A DNA stretch of 64,000 nt from Marinomonas primoryensis. Lineage in GTDB: Bacteria; Pseudomonadota; Gammaproteobacteria; Pseudomonadales; Marinomonadaceae. The translations under genes and the position numbers were made by a program. The notes under the pieces are model-generated. The model saw only the letters and a program-made list of their open reading frames with translations, was not told where the DNA came from and did not search any database. The stretch spans positions 1,660,001-1,724,000 of the forward strand of contig NZ_CP054301.1 of the NCBI RefSeq assembly GCF_013372285.1. The letters are read 5' to 3'. This document shows, piece after piece, positions 10,431 through 21,079 of the stretch (position 1 is the first letter of the stretch; the number at the start of each line of letters is the position of its first letter).

Positions 10431-11660
10431 ATGAATGTCTTTGATTTAGCTGAAGATAATTTATCAGATAATGCTGTAATTAAAGTTATAGGTGTTGGCG
10501 GCGGAGGCGGGAATGCTGTCCGTCATATGCTTGAAAACCGATTAGAAGGTGTTGAGTTTATATGTGCCAATACTGACTCTAAAGCGTTGATAGGATTCGA
10601 GACAGGGGTTTCTTTGCAGCTTGGCTCAACCATTACTAAAGGGTTGGGTGCCGGAGCAAATCCAGAAGTAGGGCGAGATTCAGCCTTAGAGGATCAAGAA
10701 AAAATCACCCAGCTACTTACTGGTGCGGACATGGTTTTTATCACGGCTGGTATGGGTGGTGGAACAGGTACGGGTGCTGCACCTGTTATCGCAAAAGTGG
10801 CTCGTGAATTAGGTATTTTGACGGTCGCTGTTGTTACTAAGCCTTTTCCATTTGAAGGTCGTCGTCGCGCTAGAGTGGCTGAAGAGGGTGTCAGAGAGTT
10901 GCGTGAAAATGTCGACTCATTAATAACTGTCCCTAATGAGCGCCTTTTGCCTGTATTAGGCAAAAATATTACATTATTGAAAGCGTTTGGCGAAGCGAAT
11001 AACGTTTTGTTTAATGCGGTTCAGGGTATTACAGATCTTATTATGCGCCCAGGTTTGATCAACGTCGATTTTGCAGATGTGAGAACGGTCATGTCTGAAA
11101 TGGGTATGGCGATGATGGGTACAGGATCTGCGTCTGGCGAAGATAGAGCAAGGGTAGCGGCTGAGGCTGCAATACATAACCCATTATTAGAAGATATCAA
11201 CCTTAGAGGCGCACGAGGTGTGCTGGTAAATATCACAGCTAACGAGGAAGTTGGCTTGTCTGAATTTACCGAGGTTGGTGGCATTATAGAAGAATATGCA
11301 TCGGAAGATGCTACCGTCGTGATTGGTTGTGCAATTGATCCTAGTGTAGGTGATGAAATGCGAGTCACGGTGGTTGCAACTGGTTTAGAGGGTCGATCTG
11401 CAGTTGAAATGAAGTCTGCTGTAGGTGAATCTGTTGTCTCTCAACCAGTTATGGCTAAGGTAGAGCAAGTTGTTGAAAGTAGTGATTCAAAAATGACTGT
11501 TGCTCAATCTGTGCCAAAGCCTTCACAGAAGACGAAGGTGGACATGGTAGAGAAAAACTTGGATGAAAAGAATGGGTCTGCTGACTCAGGCTCTATTTCA
11601 AGTGGCGATAAATTATCGTATTTGGACATTCCAGCGTTTTTGCGTCGTCAAGCTGATTAG
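10431..11660 (+). CDS. ftsZ: FtsZ, tubulin-like cell division GTPase
   Basis: FtsZ polymerises into the Z-ring. I set the start at the ATG at 10431 (409 residues), with GAGG at 10415-10418 as ribosome-binding site; an upstream in-frame TTG at 10398 would add eleven unlikely residues. [10 protein letters not shown] and the tubulin signature [10 protein letters not shown] are intact, as is the T7 loop region [10 protein letters not shown] variable linker leads to the conserved C-terminal peptide [11 protein letters not shown], the docking site for FtsA and ZipA. Confidence 0.98.
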   Translation: MNVFDLAEDNLSDNAVIKVIGVGGGGGNAVRHMLENRLEGVEFICANTDSKALIGFETGVSLQLGSTITKGLGAGANPEVGRDSALEDQEKITQLLTGADMVFITAGMGGGTGTGAAPVIAKVARELGILTVAVVTKPFPFEGRRRARVAEEGVRELRENVDSLITVPNERLLPVLGKNITLLKAFGEANNVLFNAVQGITDLIMRPGLINVDFADVRTVMSEMGMAMMGTGSASGEDRARVAAEAAIHNPLLEDINLRGARGVLVNITANEEVGLSEFTEVGGIIEEYASEDATVVIGCAIDPSVGDEMRVTVVATGLEGRSAVEMKSAVGESVVSQPVMAKVEQVVESSDSKMTVAQSVPKPSQKTKVDMVEKNLDEKNGSADSGSISSGDKLSYLDIPAFLRRQAD

Positions 11661-11695
11661 TTTGAGTAAGAAAGATGCAATGTAAGTGCATTGGA

Positions 11696-11724
11696 TTGTA
11701 TAAAAAATGTGTTATTGATACTAT
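11696..11724 (+). promoter_or_regulatory. Candidate sigma70 promoter for lpxC
   Basis: TTGTAT at 11696-11701 and TACTAT at 11719-11724 are separated by 17 bp in the ftsZ-lpxC gap, 42 bp before the lpxC ATG. The match to -35/-10 consensus is fair. This is a consensus reading only. Confidence 0.4.
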
Positions 11725-11766
11725 TTTGTAAAGATTAGTGTCTAGTCATAAAAATGTAGGAATAAA

Positions 11767-12684
11767 ATGGTACGCCAACACACACTAAAAAACATTATTC
11801 GAGCAACTGGAGTGGGTTTACACTCTGGCGAAAAAGTGTATTTGACACTAAAACCTGCACCTGTGAACACAGGTATTGTATTTGTTCGTACAGACCTGGA
11901 TCCAGTTGTTGAGATTCATGGTGATGCACGAGCGGTTGGGTCAACAAATTTTGCTACGGCTTTATGTCAGGGTGATGTGAAGGTAAGTACCGTAGAGCAT
12001 TTGTTATCTGCAATGGCTGGTTTGGGTGTGGATAATGCTTATGTAGAAGTGAGTGCTAGTGAAATTCCGCTTATGGATGGAAGTGCTAGTCCTTTTGTTT
12101 TTCTTCTTCAGTCGGCTGGTCTTGAAGCTCAAAATGCACCTAAAAAATTCATTCGAGTTAAAAAGCCTATTCGAGTTGATGAAGGTGATAAATTTGCTTC
12201 TCTTGAACCGCATTCAGGCTTTCGCTTGTCTTTCACTATAGACTTTCAGCATCCAGCTATTGGTGAAGATGTTCAAAGTACATCATTTGATTTTTCGACG
12301 ACAACTTTTGTAAAAGAAATTAGTCGTGCTAGAACATTTGGTTTCATGAAAGACCTTGAATACTTTAAGAATAACAACCTTGCTCGCGGTGCAAATATGG
12401 AGAACGCTATTGTTCTTGATGATTACCGTGTGTTGAATGATGAAGGGTTGCGTTACCGAGATGAATTGGTGCGTCATAAAATTTTGGATGCGATCGGAGA
12501 TCTTTATCTTCTTGGTCATAGTTTGATTGGAGAATATAAAGCGTATAAATCTGGGCATGCGTTAAATAATAAACTTTTGTTGGCTTTGCTTGAGCATCAG
12601 GATGCTTGGGAATATGTTGTTTATGAAGATGCAGCACAAACAACACCAATCTCCTATGTTGAGCCGGCTTTTGTTGGTGCGTAA
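11767..12684 (+). CDS. lpxC: LpxC, UDP-3-O-acyl-GlcNAc deacetylase
   Basis: LpxC is the zinc-dependent deacetylase that commits UDP-acyl-GlcNAc to lipid A synthesis. The 305 residues match the family. Zinc and catalytic motifs are seen: [10 protein letters not shown] carries the first His, and [15 protein letters not shown] carries the second His and the Asp. It lies between ftsZ and secA, its usual place in gammaproteobacteria, and a strong hairpin terminator follows. Confidence 0.97.
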   Translation: MVRQHTLKNIIRATGVGLHSGEKVYLTLKPAPVNTGIVFVRTDLDPVVEIHGDARAVGSTNFATALCQGDVKVSTVEHLLSAMAGLGVDNAYVEVSASEIPLMDGSASPFVFLLQSAGLEAQNAPKKFIRVKKPIRVDEGDKFASLEPHSGFRLSFTIDFQHPAIGEDVQSTSFDFSTTTFVKEISRARTFGFMKDLEYFKNNNLARGANMENAIVLDDYRVLNDEGLRYRDELVRHKILDAIGDLYLLGHSLIGEYKAYKSGHALNNKLLLALLEHQDAWEYVVYEDAAQTTPISYVEPAFVGA

Positions 12685-12712
12685 TAACTGATTAATTCTT
12701 GATCGTATTTTG

Positions 12713-12743
12713 AAAAGCCAGGCTATATGCCTGGCTTTTTTTG
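12713..12743 (+). terminator. Rho-independent terminator after lpxC
   Basis: An 11-bp stem (AAAAGCCAGGC / GCCTGGCTTTT) with a 5-base loop is followed by further T residues. It lies between lpxC and secA, so secA probably has its own promoter in the remaining 85 bp. Confidence 0.85.
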
Positions 12744-12828
12744 CATTTAGGTCCTTGATATTTCATGTTTTGTCACACATTACCGTGGTAGACTCTATTT
12801 ATTACTAATTGGCTACGTTGAGTTCAAG

Positions 12829-15531
12829 ATGTTAGGAACTGTAATTAAAAAAATTGTCGGTACAAAGAATGACCGAGAAGTGAAACGATATAAAAAAGTC
12901 GTTACACAGATAAATCAACTTGAAGAATCCCTTCAAAAACTCTCGGATGATGACTTATCTGCAAAAACCAGTGAGTTTCGAGACCGTCTTGATAAAGGGG
13001 AATCGCTTGACTCCATTTTGTCCGAAGCGTTTGCGGTAGTCCGTGAAGGCAGTCGTCGTGTAATGGGGATGCGCCATTTTGACGTTCAGCTTATCGGCGG
13101 CATGGTATTGAATGAAGGCAAAATTGCAGAAATGCGTACTGGTGAGGGTAAGACGCTGGTTGCCACACTTGCTGTTTATTTAAATGCACTGTCTTCAAAA
13201 GGTGTTCACGTTGTTACTGTGAATGATTACCTTGCTAAGCGTGATGCTAACTGGATGCGACCTCTCTATGAATTCTTAGATATGAGTGTTGGTGTCGTTT
13301 TCTCGGGTCAAGATAGAGATGAGAAAAAAGCATCCTATTTATGCGATATTACCTATGGAACCAATAACGAATTTGGTTTTGATTATCTTCGCGATAATAT
13401 GGTTTTTCGTTTAGAGGATCGTGTGCAGCGTGATTTAAACTTCTCTGTTGTGGATGAGGTTGATTCTATTCTCATAGATGAAGCGAGAACGCCTCTTATC
13501 ATATCTGGTGCGGTTGAAGATAGTTCTGAGCAGTATCGTAAAATTAATATGCTTGCTCCTCTTCTTGTTAAACAAGAGGAGAGCGAAAGTGAAGAGCCTA
13601 CAGGGCATTATATTTTTGACGAATCGCAACGAAGCATTGAACTGACTGAAGATGGCCACTCCTTTGTTGAGGGTTGGTTGGTAGAGCAAGGTTTGCTTGG
13701 TGAAGGTGAAAGCCTTTATGCTGCAGGCAACCTTTCTCTATTACACCATGTTCATGCTTGTTTGAAAGCGCATGTTATCTTTAAGAAAGATATAGATTAC
13801 GTTATTCAGGATGACCAAGTTGTTATTGTTGATGAGCACACTGGCCGAACTATGGCTGGTCGTCGTTGGTCTGAAGGTATTCATCAAGCTGTAGAAGCAA
13901 AAGAAGGGATGACGATTCAGGCAGAAAGCCAAACCTTAGCCTCTACTACCTTCCAGAATTATTTTCGTTTATATGAAAAGCTTTCTGGCATGACAGGGAC
14001 TGCGGATACGGAGGCGTTTGAATTTCAGCAAATCTACGGATTAACCGTTATTGTTATTCCGACGAATCGTCAGGTTCAGCGTAAAGATTTTAATGATCTG
14101 ATTTACATGTCAACAGAAGACAAGTTCGAAGCAATTGTGTTGGACATTGAAGAGATAGTCAAAGAGGGTCGCCCTGTATTGGTTGGCACCGCGTCTATTG
14201 AATATTCTGAGCTGTTGTCGAATTATCTTCTTAAAAAGAATGTTAAACATAATGTTCTTAATGCTAAACAGCATGAGCGTGAAGCTCAGACTGTTGCTGA
14301 TGCAGGTCGCCCTGGTGCTGTCACTATTGCTACAAATATGGCTGGTCGTGGTACGGATATTGTTCTGGGTGGTAATTTACAAGTTGAGTTGGCTCAACTA
14401 GGCGATGGTGCTAGTCAAGATAGTATTGATGCTCTGAAAGCCGATTGGAAGTTGCGTAACGAGTCTGTTCTGGCTGCGGGTGGTTTGCATATTATTGGTA
14501 CTGAGCGCCATGAATCTCGTCGTATTGATAACCAATTGCGTGGGCGTGCTGGTCGTCAGGGTGATGTAGGGTCCTCTCGCTTTTATTTGTCATTAGAAGA
14601 TAACTTAATGCGAATTTTTATGTCTGATCGCATTAAAAAAATGATGATGGCGCTTGGGATGGAGAAAGGCGAAGCTATCGAGCACAAGATGGTTTCAAAT
14701 GCGATTGAAAAAGCTCAGCGAAAAGTTGAGGGTCGTAACTTTGATATTCGTAAGCAGTTGCTAGAGTATGATGATGTAGCAAATGATCAGCGTCAGGTTA
14801 TTTATCGTCAACGTTTTGAAATGATGGTCTCTGATGATTTATCTGACGCTATTTCTGCTATGAGAGAAGTGGTTGTTACAGGGCTCGTTGATGAATTTAT
14901 ACCGCCGCAAAGTATCTTCGATATGTGGGATCTTGAAGGATTAGAGGAGAAGGCTCGTAATGAATTCGGTCTTACGCTTCCAGTCTCTAAATGGGTTGAA
15001 GAAGATAAAAAGCTTTATGAAGAGCCGCTTCGTCAAAAAATACTTGATAGTTTTATTGATGATTATAAAGCGAAAGAAGCTATTGCTGGTGTCCAGCCTT
15101 TCAGGGCTTTTGAGAAACAGGTCCTTTTACAGGTTCTAGATACGCTTTGGAAAGAGCATCTCCAGACGATGGATATGCTTAGGCAGGGCATTCACTTGCG
15201 TGGCTATGCACAAAAAAATCCTAAGCAGGAGTATAAGCGAGAAGCCTTTGAGTTATTTCAGGGCTTGTTAGAGCAAATAAAATTTGAAGTGATTCAAATT
15301 GTAACGCGCGTAAAGGTTCAGTCTGCGGAAGAAGCTGAAAAAATTGAAGAGTCTCGTAGGCAGCAAGATGAAAAAACGACAGTGAGCATGGTTCATGATT
15401 CTTTGAACTCCCTGTCTGATACACCTTCTGAGTCTAATACTGCTCAAGAGCAACCTAAGGTAGGGCGTAACGAGCCTTGCCCGTGTGGCTCTGGTAAAAA
15501 ATATAAACAATGTCACGGTAGTTTGATTTAA
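12829..15531 (+). CDS. secA: SecA, preprotein translocase motor ATPase
   Basis: SecA is the ATPase that drives unfolded preproteins through SecYEG. The 900-residue protein has Walker A GEGKTL (about residue 104), the [12 protein letters not shown] helicase-type motif II, the [10 protein letters not shown] segment, [10 protein letters not shown] and the RGRAGRQGD motif VI region. The extreme C-terminus carries the zinc-binding [14 protein letters not shown] used for SecB and phospholipid contact. No secM-like leader gene is visible upstream; the lpxC terminator occupies part of the gap. argJ follows after 15 bp. Confidence 0.98.
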   Translation: MLGTVIKKIVGTKNDREVKRYKKVVTQINQLEESLQKLSDDDLSAKTSEFRDRLDKGESLDSILSEAFAVVREGSRRVMGMRHFDVQLIGGMVLNEGKIAEMRTGEGKTLVATLAVYLNALSSKGVHVVTVNDYLAKRDANWMRPLYEFLDMSVGVVFSGQDRDEKKASYLCDITYGTNNEFGFDYLRDNMVFRLEDRVQRDLNFSVVDEVDSILIDEARTPLIISGAVEDSSEQYRKINMLAPLLVKQEESESEEPTGHYIFDESQRSIELTEDGHSFVEGWLVEQGLLGEGESLYAAGNLSLLHHVHACLKAHVIFKKDIDYVIQDDQVVIVDEHTGRTMAGRRWSEGIHQAVEAKEGMTIQAESQTLASTTFQNYFRLYEKLSGMTGTADTEAFEFQQIYGLTVIVIPTNRQVQRKDFNDLIYMSTEDKFEAIVLDIEEIVKEGRPVLVGTASIEYSELLSNYLLKKNVKHNVLNAKQHEREAQTVADAGRPGAVTIATNMAGRGTDIVLGGNLQVELAQLGDGASQDSIDALKADWKLRNESVLAAGGLHIIGTERHESRRIDNQLRGRAGRQGDVGSSRFYLSLEDNLMRIFMSDRIKKMMMALGMEKGEAIEHKMVSNAIEKAQRKVEGRNFDIRKQLLEYDDVANDQRQVIYRQRFEMMVSDDLSDAISAMREVVVTGLVDEFIPPQSIFDMWDLEGLEEKARNEFGLTLPVSKWVEEDKKLYEEPLRQKILDSFIDDYKAKEAIAGVQPFRAFEKQVLLQVLDTLWKEHLQTMDMLRQGIHLRGYAQKNPKQEYKREAFELFQGLLEQIKFEVIQIVTRVKVQSAEEAEKIEESRRQQDEKTTVSMVHDSLNSLSDTPSESNTAQEQPKVGRNEPCPCGSGKKYKQCHGSLI

Positions 15532-15546
15532 CTGGAGAAAGCTTAA

Positions 15547-16767
15547 ATGGCGGTAGGATTACACGATTTCCCTCTCATCCCAGAAATTAAAGGGATTAGA
15601 ATAGGTGTTGCAGAAGCTGGTATTAAAAAGCCTAATAAAAAAGATATTGTTATCTTTGAGTTATGTGAAGGTGCTTCGGTAGCGGGTGTTTTTACTCAAA
15701 ATGCTTTTTGTGCAGCGCCTGTTCGTGTTTGTCAAAAACATTTAGGTTTGGCTGGTAGCCGTTATCTGTTGATCAATACAGGTAATGCTAATGCTGGTAC
15801 AGGTAAATTAGGTCTTGTCGCTGCATTGAAGTCTTGTGAGGCTTTAGCTGCTCAGGTGGATGTTGGTGTGGAGTCTATACTCCCTTTCTCTACTGGTGTT
15901 ATTGGTGAACCTTTACCTGTAGGCAAAATTATTGCAGCTATTCCTGCCGCTCTTGCTAACTTGTCTGGTAGAAATTGGCATGCTGCGGGTGTTGGCATTA
16001 TGACAACCGACACTTTGCCAAAAGGGTCTATTCGTACCTTCGAATTTGAAGACAAAGTTTATACTATCGCTGGTATTTCTAAAGGTGCAGGCATGATTCG
16101 TCCAAATATGGCGACTATGCTGGGTTATGTATGCAGCGATATTGCAATGAATGTCGATGTTCTCCAGGCAATTTTGAAAAGTGTTGTGAATAAAAGCTTT
16201 AATCGTATTACTGTCGACAGTGATACGTCAACAAATGATTCTTGTATTGCTGTAGCAACAGGTATGGCTGGTAATTCGGTTGTCACATCCGTTGATCAGC
16301 CATTGGCTCAAGCTTTTGTTGTGGCGTTTACTGAAGTAATGCAAGAATTAGCTCATGCTATTGTCCGTGATGGCGAAGGGGCTACTAAGTTTGTTACGGT
16401 GGAGGTTATTGGTGCGGTTAACGAAAGTGACGCCACAAAAACAGCCTTTGAAATAGCGCATTCGCCATTGGTTAAGACCGCTTTATTTGCATCAGATCCA
16501 AACTGGGGTCGGATTTTGGCCGTAGTTGGTCGTGCTGGTGTTAGTGAATTAGATGTGGATCGAGTTCAGTTGCATATCAATGGATTTGAGATTGCTCGCG
16601 ATGGCTGTCGCTCACCTGACTATATTGAAGAGCATGGTAAGCAGGCGATGAAGCCACAAGAGATTCACATTTGTGTTGATCTTGGAATGGGTGAGGCGTC
16701 TGATACTGTTTGGACAACTGATTTTTCACATGAATACGTCACTATCAATGCGGAGTATCGTACTTGA
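15547..16767 (+). CDS. argJ: ArgJ, glutamate N-acetyltransferase
   Basis: ArgJ transfers acetyl from N-acetylornithine to glutamate in the cyclic arginine pathway, and in some species also acetylates glutamate with acetyl-CoA. The 406-residue chain contains the autoprocessing site MATML, where cleavage before Thr (about residue 190) gives alpha and beta chains with Thr as nucleophile. DSDTSTNDS and the DPNWGRI segment are also typical. Its stop overlaps the TTG start of the mutT-like gene. The secA-argJ-mutT order is common in marine gammaproteobacteria. Confidence 0.95.
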   Translation: MAVGLHDFPLIPEIKGIRIGVAEAGIKKPNKKDIVIFELCEGASVAGVFTQNAFCAAPVRVCQKHLGLAGSRYLLINTGNANAGTGKLGLVAALKSCEALAAQVDVGVESILPFSTGVIGEPLPVGKIIAAIPAALANLSGRNWHAAGVGIMTTDTLPKGSIRTFEFEDKVYTIAGISKGAGMIRPNMATMLGYVCSDIAMNVDVLQAILKSVVNKSFNRITVDSDTSTNDSCIAVATGMAGNSVVTSVDQPLAQAFVVAFTEVMQELAHAIVRDGEGATKFVTVEVIGAVNESDATKTAFEIAHSPLVKTALFASDPNWGRILAVVGRAGVSELDVDRVQLHINGFEIARDGCRSPDYIEEHGKQAMKPQEIHICVDLGMGEASDTVWTTDFSHEYVTINAEYRT

Positions 16768-17153
16768 TTCGAGTAAAGGTGGCGGTTGGTATTATCCTTC
16801 GTGATAATAGCGTATTTGTCGCTCTTAGGAATTCTAAGCAACATCAAGGTGGTTTGTGGGAGTTTCCTGGCGGAAAGTGTGAAGCTTCTGAGTCTGCAGA
16901 AGTGGCTTTGGTAAGAGAATTAAAAGAAGAATGTGGAATTTCTATAACTGAGTGTGAGTTTTTTAAAACAATTTCTCATGATTACGGTGATAAATCGGTT
17001 GAATTGTTCTTTTATAAGGTGACAGGATTTGATGGTGAGCCCGTTGGCAAAGAAGGGCAGGAAGTCCGTTGGGTTGCTGTTTCTGATTTGGTGTCCTACG
17101 ACTTTCCAGAGGCGAATAAGCCAATAGTTGTAGCGTTGATGGCGCATTATTGA
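16764..17153 (+). CDS. mutT: MutT-type Nudix hydrolase
   Basis: This small Nudix hydrolase probably removes 8-oxo-dGTP from the nucleotide pool. At 129 residues it matches MutT. The Nudix box is complete (about residues 36-58: GGKCEASES then REL..EECG). The start is the TTG at 16764, overlapping the argJ TGA (TTGA). The genomic place after secA-argJ supports MutT, but another Nudix substrate cannot be excluded. Confidence 0.88.
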   Translation: MIRVKVAVGIILRDNSVFVALRNSKQHQGGLWEFPGGKCEASESAEVALVRELKEECGISITECEFFKTISHDYGDKSVELFFYKVTGFDGEPVGKEGQEVRWVAVSDLVSYDFPEANKPIVVALMAHY

Positions 17154-17180
17154 ATTTATTTTTTGATATCCTAATATTTA

Positions 17181-17208
17181 AAAGAGCTTCCTTTGAAGCT
17201 CTTTTTTT
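17181..17208. terminator. Terminator between convergent mutT and receiver gene
   Basis: AAAGAGCTTC / GAAGCTCTTT with a 4-base loop (17181-17204) is followed by a T tract on the + strand, and preceded by an AT-rich stretch that could serve the minus-strand gene. It separates two convergent genes. Confidence 0.85.
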
Positions 17209-17214
17209 ATGCCT

Positions 17215-18012
17215 TTAGTTTAGTATTTTTGCTAATAGTTGCCTGACAATGGCTGGTTCGAAAGGCTTTCCGCAAATAGCATCGACTCCCTCTTGGGCGA
17301 TATTCGATAGTTGGCTGTCTTCAGAATTTGAACTGACCATTAGTATAGGTATGTGGGCTAATGCTGGGTCTTGTCGGACTGCCTCAGTTAGTTCTCTGCC
17401 ATCCATTTCTGGCATATTGTAATCGGTAACAATAAGGTCGAATTCTGTTGTGTTAAGTAATTCAATGGCTTCTTTGCCGTTCTCAGCAAATTGAATGTCC
17501 TCTATGCCCATAGTGTTAAGTGTTTTGCTAATGTGTTTTCTCGCCATGCGGCTATCGTCTGTCACCAAAACGCGGAGTGTTCTTGGGTCGAACATTTCTA
17601 AGTCGATCTCCTCCTCGACAATGAGGTCGAGAGTGGCGTGGATGGCGCGTTTAAGATCTTTTTTAGTGAAAGGTTTTGGTAATATGGCAAGTACGCCGGA
17701 TTGCCTAAGATGTTCTAGTTGTTCTCGGTTTCTTTCGCTGGAAATTAGCATGAAGTGTTGGCTTTCAGTTTCTTCATTTTTTCGAATTTTGTCGATTAAA
17801 TCATTAGCTGATCCGTCAGGAAGATACATTGAGGAAATAACTAAGTCTGGTGGAAAAGAAGATAGCGATGACATGGTTTCTTCAATGTTATTTGCGTACT
17901 CTATTTGTTTGATGCCTGCTTCTTCTAAGGCTTTAGTGATGATTTTTTTTTGAGTGTCTGAAGGTTCTACAAGGAGAAAGGAGAGGTCGCCGATTGCTGC
18001 ATAATTGCTCAT
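17215..18012 (-). CDS. Two-receiver response regulator (REC-REC), first domain degenerate
   Basis: The 265-residue protein consists of two CheY-like receiver domains and no output domain. The second (about residues 145-265) is canonical, with TDDSRM acidic residues, phospho-acceptor Asp in VTDYNMPEMDG, and the GKPF lysine. The first (about 10-130) has LVEPSD where the acidic pair should be, and VISSMYLPDG where Ser replaces the acceptor Asp, though its PKPF lysine is kept. It is therefore a pseudo-receiver joined to a working one. No partner kinase is adjacent. It is read opposite to its neighbours and a terminator lies at its 3' end. Confidence 0.88.
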   Translation of the reverse strand: MSNYAAIGDLSFLLVEPSDTQKKIITKALEEAGIKQIEYANNIEETMSSLSSFPPDLVISSMYLPDGSANDLIDKIRKNEETESQHFMLISSERNREQLEHLRQSGVLAILPKPFTKKDLKRAIHATLDLIVEEEIDLEMFDPRTLRVLVTDDSRMARKHISKTLNTMGIEDIQFAENGKEAIELLNTTEFDLIVTDYNMPEMDGRELTEAVRQDPALAHIPILMVSSNSEDSQLSNIAQEGVDAICGKPFEPAIVRQLLAKILN

Positions 18013-18151
18013 GTTAAGGTCGCCTATTATTGATGTTGATACAGCTTTTGTGCCGATACTGTTTTAAGATTAATCATAGCTTTTAGTTAATCCTATTATA
18101 CTAAATAGGTTAACATGTTTTATCTAGTTAAATTGAGTAATAGGAGTTTGG

Positions 18152-18430
18152 ATGTCGACGGCAAGTGCATGTCATATTTTGGTAAAAACTAAGGTGGAAG
18201 CGGATTCCTTAAAGGTTAAGTTGGATAAAGGCGCTGATTTTCATAAGTTAGCTAAACAATTCTCTACCTGTCCTTCGGGTAAAAAAGGTGGAGATCTTGG
18301 GGAATTTCGCAAGGGTGATATGGTACCGGCCTTTGACAAAGCTGTCTTTGGTGGGCCTTTATTTAAAGTGCAAGGGCCGATAAAAACACAATTTGGTTTT
18401 CATCTTATTAAGGTGTTATACCGCTCTTAA
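18152..18430 (+). CDS. ppiC: Parvulin-type peptidyl-prolyl isomerase (PpiC-like)
   Basis: A 92-residue single-domain parvulin without signal peptide, so a cytoplasmic prolyl isomerase like PpiC. ACHILVKT at the N-terminus, [16 protein letters not shown] in the middle and FGFHLIKV at the end are the family landmarks. A reasonable ribosome-binding site (AGGAG) precedes the ATG. The next gene starts 24 bp downstream and may be co-transcribed. Confidence 0.9.
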   Translation: MSTASACHILVKTKVEADSLKVKLDKGADFHKLAKQFSTCPSGKKGGDLGEFRKGDMVPAFDKAVFGGPLFKVQGPIKTQFGFHLIKVLYRS

Positions 18431-18454
18431 ATTAACTTCAAAGGGTAAGTAGTT

Positions 18455-18883
18455 ATGAGCCATCCAATTCAACTCGACGAGTTTTATTTCGTTGCTCCTC
18501 AACTTCTAAAAGAGGAGGTTGCCGCTCTTAAGTCGAAAGGGTTTGAAAGGATTATTAATAATCGTCCTGAAGCTGAATCGGATGATCAGCCGCTAGGTGA
18601 AAGTATTCGTAACGCAACCGAAGCGTTGGGAATGGAGTATATAAATAATCCAATTGATTTGGCTAAGCTGTCGCAAGAGCAAGTTGATTTACAAGGTAGT
18701 GCTCTGGCTGAGAATAAAAAAACATTGGCTTTTTGTAGGACTGGAACTCGATCCTCAGTTTTGTGGGTGTTGTTGGAGAGTGGGAAAGGCGGTGATTATA
18801 ATGACTTGATGTCACAAGTTGCTGGAAAGGGTTTTGATCTTTCTCGGTGCGTAGTGGCCATGAAGCCTTTATTGAAAAATTAG
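18455..18883 (+). CDS. DUF442 / TIGR01244-type phosphatase-like sulfur transferase
   Basis: The 142-residue protein resembles the DUF442 family, small proteins with a dual-specificity-phosphatase fold that are often fused or linked to beta-lactamase-like persulfide dioxygenases. The landmark is the P-loop CRTGTRSSVLW (about residues 90-100) with its catalytic Cys, preceded by IINNRPEAESDDQP. The substrate is unknown, and no sulfide-oxidation gene is adjacent. The name given is a family assignment. Confidence 0.8.
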   Translation: MSHPIQLDEFYFVAPQLLKEEVAALKSKGFERIINNRPEAESDDQPLGESIRNATEALGMEYINNPIDLAKLSQEQVDLQGSALAENKKTLAFCRTGTRSSVLWVLLESGKGGDYNDLMSQVAGKGFDLSRCVVAMKPLLKN

Positions 18884-18966
18884 TATTCTTAGTCGATTAG
18901 GTTCTCTTACTATTTGGTTGGTCGTTTTTTAGTTATGTTTTCTTTAAAAGGTAGTGTTGGAGAATT

Positions 18967-19578
18967 ATGGTTAGCCGTCCGTCATTAGAAACAGCCACAG
19001 CTTCAGACCCTGATCGCTTTGTCGAGCCGTTAGAGCTGGGTAAGCGTGTAAAGGAAATCCGTCTTGCGAAAGGCTGGACGCTTGAGGAGGTGGGTAAAAG
19101 AACAGGTATTGCTCGTTCAACGCTTTCAAAAATTGAGAATGACCAGGTTTCGCCAAGCTTTACTATTGTTCAAAAGTTAATTAATGGATTGGAAATGGAT
19201 TTACCGCAGCTTTTTGTTGAGGCGAGTGAGCACTCTATTGCGGGGAGGAGGGATATTACTCATAAAGGAAAAGGAGAGCCTCACCCTACGGCTACGTATG
19301 AGCATGAACTTTTAAATTATTCGATTAGTCGTAAAAAAATGGTGCCCTTTAAAACAAAAGTTCGGGCTCGATCTTTTTCTGAGTTTAAGGAATGGGTTCG
19401 CCATGATGGTGAGGAATTTCTCTTGGTTTTACAGGGTAAGATTAATTTTTTCACTGAACTTTATGAGCCGATAGAGCTGAAGGAGGGCGATAGTGTATAT
19501 TATGACGCCACTATGGGACACGCGGTTGTTTCGTTGTCAGTAAAAGACGCTGAAATACTTTGGGTTGTTGCTCGTTAG
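18967..19578 (+). CDS. XRE-family regulator with C-terminal cupin domain
   Basis: The 203-residue protein has an N-terminal lambda-repressor-like helix-turn-helix (about residues 27-80, with WTLEEVGKRTGIARSTLSK) and a C-terminal cupin fold (about 125-200, with HDGEEFLLVLQGK and a late GH segment). This is the layout of small-molecule-responsive repressors of the PuuR/SutR type. It lies 42 bp upstream of the DAHP synthase gene in the same direction. Control of aromatic amino acid synthesis is possible but nothing in the sequence proves it. Confidence 0.85.
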   Translation: MVSRPSLETATASDPDRFVEPLELGKRVKEIRLAKGWTLEEVGKRTGIARSTLSKIENDQVSPSFTIVQKLINGLEMDLPQLFVEASEHSIAGRRDITHKGKGEPHPTATYEHELLNYSISRKKMVPFKTKVRARSFSEFKEWVRHDGEEFLLVLQGKINFFTELYEPIELKEGDSVYYDATMGHAVVSLSVKDAEILWVVAR

Positions 19579-19620
19579 TAAATATTAAAAAATGATTTGT
19601 AGAAAAGGTTGTAGAAGATT

Positions 19621-20967
19621 ATGAAACAGTGGGAACTAACAAGCTGGAAAGAAAAAACGGCGCTTCAGCAGCCAGTTTATCCTAGTGCGGAGCATCTCGC
19701 TCAGGTCGAGGCTACGTTGGGTAAAATGCCTCCTCTTGTTTTTGCAGGTGAAGCTCGTCAGCTTAAAAAGGCATTGGCGCAAGTGGCTAATGGGCAATCA
19801 TTTCTGTTGCAAGGTGGTGATTGTGCTGAAAGTTTTGCTGAATTCCATGCTAATAATATTCGTGACACCTTTAAGGTTATGTTGCAGATGTCGGTTGTCC
19901 TTACTTACGCAGGGAAATGTCCTGTTGTAAAGGTCGGCCGTATGGCAGGGCAGTTTGCCAAACCGAGATCTGCAGGCTTAGAAGTGATCGATGGTGTTGA
20001 ATTGCCGAGTTATCGTGGTGATATTATCAATGGTATTGATTTTAATGAAAAAGCTAGGATTCCTGATCCAGAGCGTTTGGTACAGGTTTATAATCAAAGT
20101 GCGTCTACGATGAATTTACTTCGAGCGTTTGCTCAAGGCGGTTTCGCTGACTTACACCAAGTTCATCAATGGAACTTGGACTTTTTGAATACCAGTCCTG
20201 CGGGCAGTCGTTTTCATAGTGTTGCTGGAAAAATTGATGATGCTCTGCAGTTTATGGAGGCGTGCGGTATTGGTCCAGGTTTGGCCCAATTAAAGGAAAC
20301 TGAGTTTTATACATCCCATGAGGCGTTGCTATTGCCATATGAGCAGGCGCTTACTCGTCAGGATAGTTTGACTGGTGATTGGTTTGATTGTTCTGCGCAC
20401 ATGCTGTGGATTGGAGATCGTACTCGTCAGCTAGATGGGGCGCATGTTGAATTTTTACGTGGTGTTCAAAACCCTATTGGTGTAAAAGCAGGCCCCTCAA
20501 TGGATCCTGAAGATTTGGTGCGTTTGTGTGATGTATTAAACCCTGAAAATGAGCCGGGCCGTTTGAATGTAATTGTTCGTATGGGGGCTGACAAAGTTGA
20601 GAGCGGAATGCCTAAGCTGATTCAAGCCATTCAGAAAGAAGGCAAGAATGTGGTTTGGAGTAGCGACCCAATGCATGGAAACACGGTTAAGGCATCAACG
20701 GGTTATAAAACGCGCCGTGTTGATGATATCTTAAGAGAGGTTCAGCAGTTCTTTCAGGTTCATAGTGCAGAAGGTAGCTATGCAGGTGGTGTGCATTTTG
20801 AGATGACTGGTCAAAATGTAACAGAATGTGTTGGTGGTGCCTTCGAGGTGACTGAGGCTGATCTGGCTGATCGATACCATACTCATTGCGACCCTCGTTT
20901 GAATGCTGATCAATCTTTGGAGTTGGCTTTTATGATTTCTGAGACGCTTAAGAAGGCTAGATCATAG
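19621..20967 (+). CDS. Class II 3-deoxy-7-phosphoheptulonate synthase
   Basis: This enzyme condenses PEP and erythrose 4-phosphate, the first step of the shikimate pathway. The 448-residue length and motifs are those of the plant-like class II (AroA-II) family: [11 protein letters not shown] with the metal-binding Cys, [26 protein letters not shown], and SDPMHGNT followed by [15 protein letters not shown]. It is unrelated in sequence to E. coli AroF/G/H. A strong terminator follows. Confidence 0.95.
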   Translation: MKQWELTSWKEKTALQQPVYPSAEHLAQVEATLGKMPPLVFAGEARQLKKALAQVANGQSFLLQGGDCAESFAEFHANNIRDTFKVMLQMSVVLTYAGKCPVVKVGRMAGQFAKPRSAGLEVIDGVELPSYRGDIINGIDFNEKARIPDPERLVQVYNQSASTMNLLRAFAQGGFADLHQVHQWNLDFLNTSPAGSRFHSVAGKIDDALQFMEACGIGPGLAQLKETEFYTSHEALLLPYEQALTRQDSLTGDWFDCSAHMLWIGDRTRQLDGAHVEFLRGVQNPIGVKAGPSMDPEDLVRLCDVLNPENEPGRLNVIVRMGADKVESGMPKLIQAIQKEGKNVVWSSDPMHGNTVKASTGYKTRRVDDILREVQQFFQVHSAEGSYAGGVHFEMTGQNVTECVGGAFEVTEADLADRYHTHCDPRLNADQSLELAFMISETLKKARS

Positions 20968-20995
20968 GCTAAACAAAGCTTTAAAGGGTCTAAAT

Positions 20996-21033
20996 AAAAA
21001 AACCAGTTGATGTATAGTCAACTGGTTTTTTTT
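20996..21033 (+). terminator. Terminator after DAHP synthase
   Basis: A15-bp A-rich/T-rich stem centred on AACCAGTTGA / TCAACTGGTT with a 7-base loop and a flanking T run. It may also stop the convergent GIY-YIG gene. Confidence 0.85.
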
Positions 21034-21040
21034 AAAATGA

Positions 21041-21079
21041 TGTTTTTAGCTTTTTAGCTTTTTAGCTTTTTAGCTTTTT
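21041..21079. repeat. Short tandem repeat, 8-bp unit TTTTTAGC
   Basis: About four and a half copies of an 8-bp unit lie between the terminator and the 3' end of the minus-strand GIY-YIG gene. The stop codon (TAA) of that gene falls inside the first unit read on the minus strand, and the last lysine codons resemble the repeat, so the array may have grown from the gene end by slippage. Confidence 0.85.
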
